NCBI RefSeq assembly: GCF_030127105.1
Contig: NZ_CP126161.1
Span: forward strand, 682,001 to 746,000
DNA length: 64,000 bases
Direction of reading: 5' to 3'
Source of the DNA: Haloarcula pelagica
GTDB taxonomy: Archaea; Halobacteriota; Halobacteria; Halobacteriales; Haloarculaceae
Shown piece after piece: positions 62,273-64,000 of the stretch (positions are counted from its first letter, which is position 1; the number at the start of each line of letters is the position of its first letter). The notes beneath the pieces are model-generated. The model ran no database searches, was not told where the DNA came from, and saw only the letters and a list, made by a program, of their open reading frames with translations. Position numbers and translations under genes: made by a program.

Positions 62273-62875
62273 TCAGTCGCCGGCGGCGTTCTCCGCGTCG
62301 TCGTCGACGCCGGGCGCCTCGGTCGGCGAAACGTCGTCGGGTTCGTCCTGTCCGCCGACGATCACCTCGCCGTCCTCGGTCTCGACGTAGACATCGTCGG
62401 CGAAGCCGCCCTCGGCGTGGGGGTGTTCCGGGTCGTCGAGCCGCTCGGGTGTCGAAGGGGCCTCGGCGATGCCGTCTGCCGGTTCGAACGCCCCTAGCGG
62501 GTCCGAGATGGTGATGCCGTGGCGGTCGAAAAACTCAGCGTAGCGGTCGTAGTGGTCCTGGAGTTCGTCGCCGGGGAACTCCATCATCTCGGTCCAGCCG
62601 TGGTTGTAGAAGTCGAAGTTCGCCTGGACGTGTGTGATCTCGCGGGCCTCGGCCTCCGGGTAGCCCGCCTCCAGCGCCGCGACGTAGGTGTCCATCGTGG
62701 CGTCGAAGAAGTCGTCGAGGTGAGCACGCCGCTCGTCGGCGTGGTCGGGGTCGGCCTTGTCCGCGAAGACGTTGGTGTGCAGGCCGACCAGGCGGTCGTT
62801 GACCTTCTCGCCGACGACCGGGAGTGTCAGTGCCTGCTTGGCCGCGAAGTGCTTGACGTTCTGACGGAGCTTCAT
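62273..62875 (-). CDS. Conserved haloarchaeal protein (DUF6149-like)
   Basis: A 200-residue protein beginning MKLRQNVKHFAAKQALTLP and containing VGEKVNDRLVGLHTNVFADKA, a helical domain (about 45-130) rich in acidic and aromatic residues, and a disordered acidic tail of about 65 residues. I associate it with a haloarchaeal family of unknown function called DUF6149, with moderate certainty. ATG 62875 is used; a GTG one codon earlier is possible. It is convergent with the lipoprotein gene. Confidence 0.75.
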   Translation of the reverse strand: MKLRQNVKHFAAKQALTLPVVGEKVNDRLVGLHTNVFADKADPDHADERRAHLDDFFDATMDTYVAALEAGYPEAEAREITHVQANFDFYNHGWTEMMEFPGDELQDHYDRYAEFFDRHGITISDPLGAFEPADGIAEAPSTPERLDDPEHPHAEGGFADDVYVETEDGEVIVGGQDEPDDVSPTEAPGVDDDAENAAGD

Positions 62876-63002
62876 CACGGCTTACTCGGGGCGCGAGCGT
62901 CTTGAATGGCGTGCCTACTGACTGTTTGTACAGTCCTGGCGGCGGCGCAGGTCCGATACGGAGATAGCAATCCACATTAAGGCCGATAGCAAACACTCCC
63001 CT

Positions 63003-64000
63003 ATGAGCACGTCGCACGTGATTATCGGTGACGGCATCGCGGGCGCATCCGCGGCCGAGACGATTCGGGAGGCAGACCCGGACGCCAACGTGACGGTCAT
63101 CACCGACGAGGGGGAAGCCCTGTACAACCGCATCCTCATCAAGGAGTTCGCAAAGGGGAAACTACCCGAGGCACCGATCTCCATCCACGAGCCGGAGTGG
63201 TACGAGGAGCGCGACATCGATCTCGAACTGAACACACACGTCACGAGTGTCGACGCCGACGCTCACGAGATCCACACGCACAAGGGCGTCACCTACGAGT
63301 ACGACAAACTACTGGTGGCGACGGGCGGGACGCCCTCCCAACTGCCCGTCGAGCACTCCGACGCCGACGGGATCGACCACTTCTGGACGTTCCAGGACGC
63401 CCGGAGCATCAAGCGACACGCCGAGGAGTGCGAGAAGGGCATCATCGTCGGCGCCGGCCTGCTGGGGATCGACCTGGCGGCGGTCTGTGGCGCCCAGGGC
63501 ATCGACGCGAAGTACCTGATGCGTGGCAACCGCTGGTGGCGCTACGCGCTCTCGGAGGACGGCGCCGAGATCATCCACGAGGCGCTGCGGGACAACGGCG
63601 TCGAACCGGTGTTCGACTCCGGCGTCGACCGCTTCGAGGTCGACGACGACGGCCGCGTCGAAGCCGCGGTCGACCCCGACGGGAACCGCTACGAGGGGTC
63701 CTGGGCCGGCGTCGCCATCGGGCTGGACTTCAACACCGAGTTCCTGGGCGACCTCGACATCGAGGAGGACGACGGCATCGTCGTCGACGAGTACATGCAG
63801 ACCAGCGTCGAGGATGTCTACGCGGCCGGTGACCTCACCCAGTACTACGATACGATCCTGAACGACCGCGCCCAGAACGGCTCGTGGGGCTCGGCGAAAG
63901 AGCAGGGCTCGGTCGCCGGCACCAACATGGTCGCCGACGCCGAGGACGAGGCGTTCCGCTGGGTCTCCTCGTACTCGATCACGCACTTCGACTTCCCGTT
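63003..64000 (+). CDS. NAD(P)/FAD-dependent oxidoreductase, cut by window edge
   Basis: A pyridine nucleotide-disulphide oxidoreductase-type flavoprotein, open to the last base, with at least 332 residues present. The first Rossmann motif is HVIIGDGIAGASAAETIRE (about 5-23), ATGGTPS precedes the NAD(P)-binding motif GIIVGAGLLGIDLAA (about 147-161), and the second FAD motif is SVEDVYAAGDLTQ (about 268-280). It resembles nitrite reductase-like or ferredoxin/rubredoxin reductase members, but the end needed to decide is outside the window. A CATTAAGG box lies about 27 bases before the ATG. Confidence 0.88.
   Translation, partial: MSTSHVIIGDGIAGASAAETIREADPDANVTVITDEGEALYNRILIKEFAKGKLPEAPISIHEPEWYEERDIDLELNTHVTSVDADAHEIHTHKGVTYEYDKLLVATGGTPSQLPVEHSDADGIDHFWTFQDARSIKRHAEECEKGIIVGAGLLGIDLAAVCGAQGIDAKYLMRGNRWWRYALSEDGAEIIHEALRDNGVEPVFDSGVDRFEVDDDGRVEAAVDPDGNRYEGSWAGVAIGLDFNTEFLGDLDIEEDDGIVVDEYMQTSVEDVYAAGDLTQYYDTILNDRAQNGSWGSAKEQGSVAGTNMVADAEDEAFRWVSSYSITHFDFP

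Noticed and set aside
1-64000. CRISPR arrays, insertion sequences and rRNA genes.
   Set aside because: No regularly spaced repeats, transposase-like proteins, terminal inverted repeats or rRNA-like stretches were seen.

Overview
This window is a stretch of haloarchaeal chromosome. The evidence is high GC with strong third-position GC bias, very acidic proteins, lipoproteins with an archaeal-style lipobox, TATA boxes about 25-30 bases upstream of start codons that suggest leaderless messages, archaeal housekeeping genes (transcription factor S, Cbf5-type pseudouridine synthase, an EMC3/DUF106-type membrane insertase, two-subunit GMP synthase) and many families known mainly from Halobacteria. 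The gene content fits a member of the Haloarculaceae, but I cannot fix the genus. I found no insertion sequence, prophage or CRISPR array, and no gap over 300 bases without a gene.

Layout. 1-4.4 kb: a carotenoid desaturase cut by the left edge, a ZIP-type transporter, a cupin, a lipoprotein and a Nudix-like protein. 4.4-7.3 kb: a leftward block of transcription factor S, a DPF-motif protein, an RHH/coiled-coil/zinc-ribbon protein and a RecA-like protein with a broken P-loop. 7.4-12.7 kb: an HNH-membrane fusion, a Vms1/aRF1-like protein, a DgcN-DgcA pair for D-glutamate use, and a beta-propeller lipoprotein. 12.7-18.3 kb: peroxiredoxin, a glutamate-cysteine-ligase-like enzyme, a gamma-carbonic-anhydrase-like protein, a KaiC-like ATPase with a partner, and UspA. 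18.5-31.5 kb: a regulator-like protein, thrS, two paralogous membrane proteins, an SLC13/RCK permease, an ABC-2 exporter next to a frameshifted surface protein, PspA and small membrane proteins. 31.5-37 kb: pyrG, the GMP synthase ATP-pyrophosphatase subunit, an RFAP-synthase-like enzyme and ilvD. 37-42.2 kb: small proteins, a Bcp peroxiredoxin, a sensor kinase, a proton antiporter and tRNA-Pro(GGG). 42.3-45.4 kb: the adk - DUF106 - cmk - cbf5 block. 45.5-51.2 kb: a secreted multidomain GH97 enzyme and a BGTF-type surface protein. 51.2-58.4 kb: a receiver-PAS-PAS kinase, a membrane-tethered winged-helix protein, a subtilase and a MacB-like ABC operon with its own CARDB-type surface protein. 58.5-64 kb: thrB, two FAD enzymes (the last cut by the right edge), tandem paralogous lipoproteins and a DUF6149-like protein.

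Themes. Two ABC transporter loci are each linked to a membrane-anchored extracellular protein with CARDB/COG1361-like repeats. Two envelope genes (antiporter at 40094, BGTF protein at 49437) are each preceded by a short open frame placed at the predicted 5' end of the message, whose TGA overlaps the downstream ATG. The least explained block is 4.7-7.3 kb, where a RecA-like protein without the catalytic lysine sits beside two proteins with no known function.
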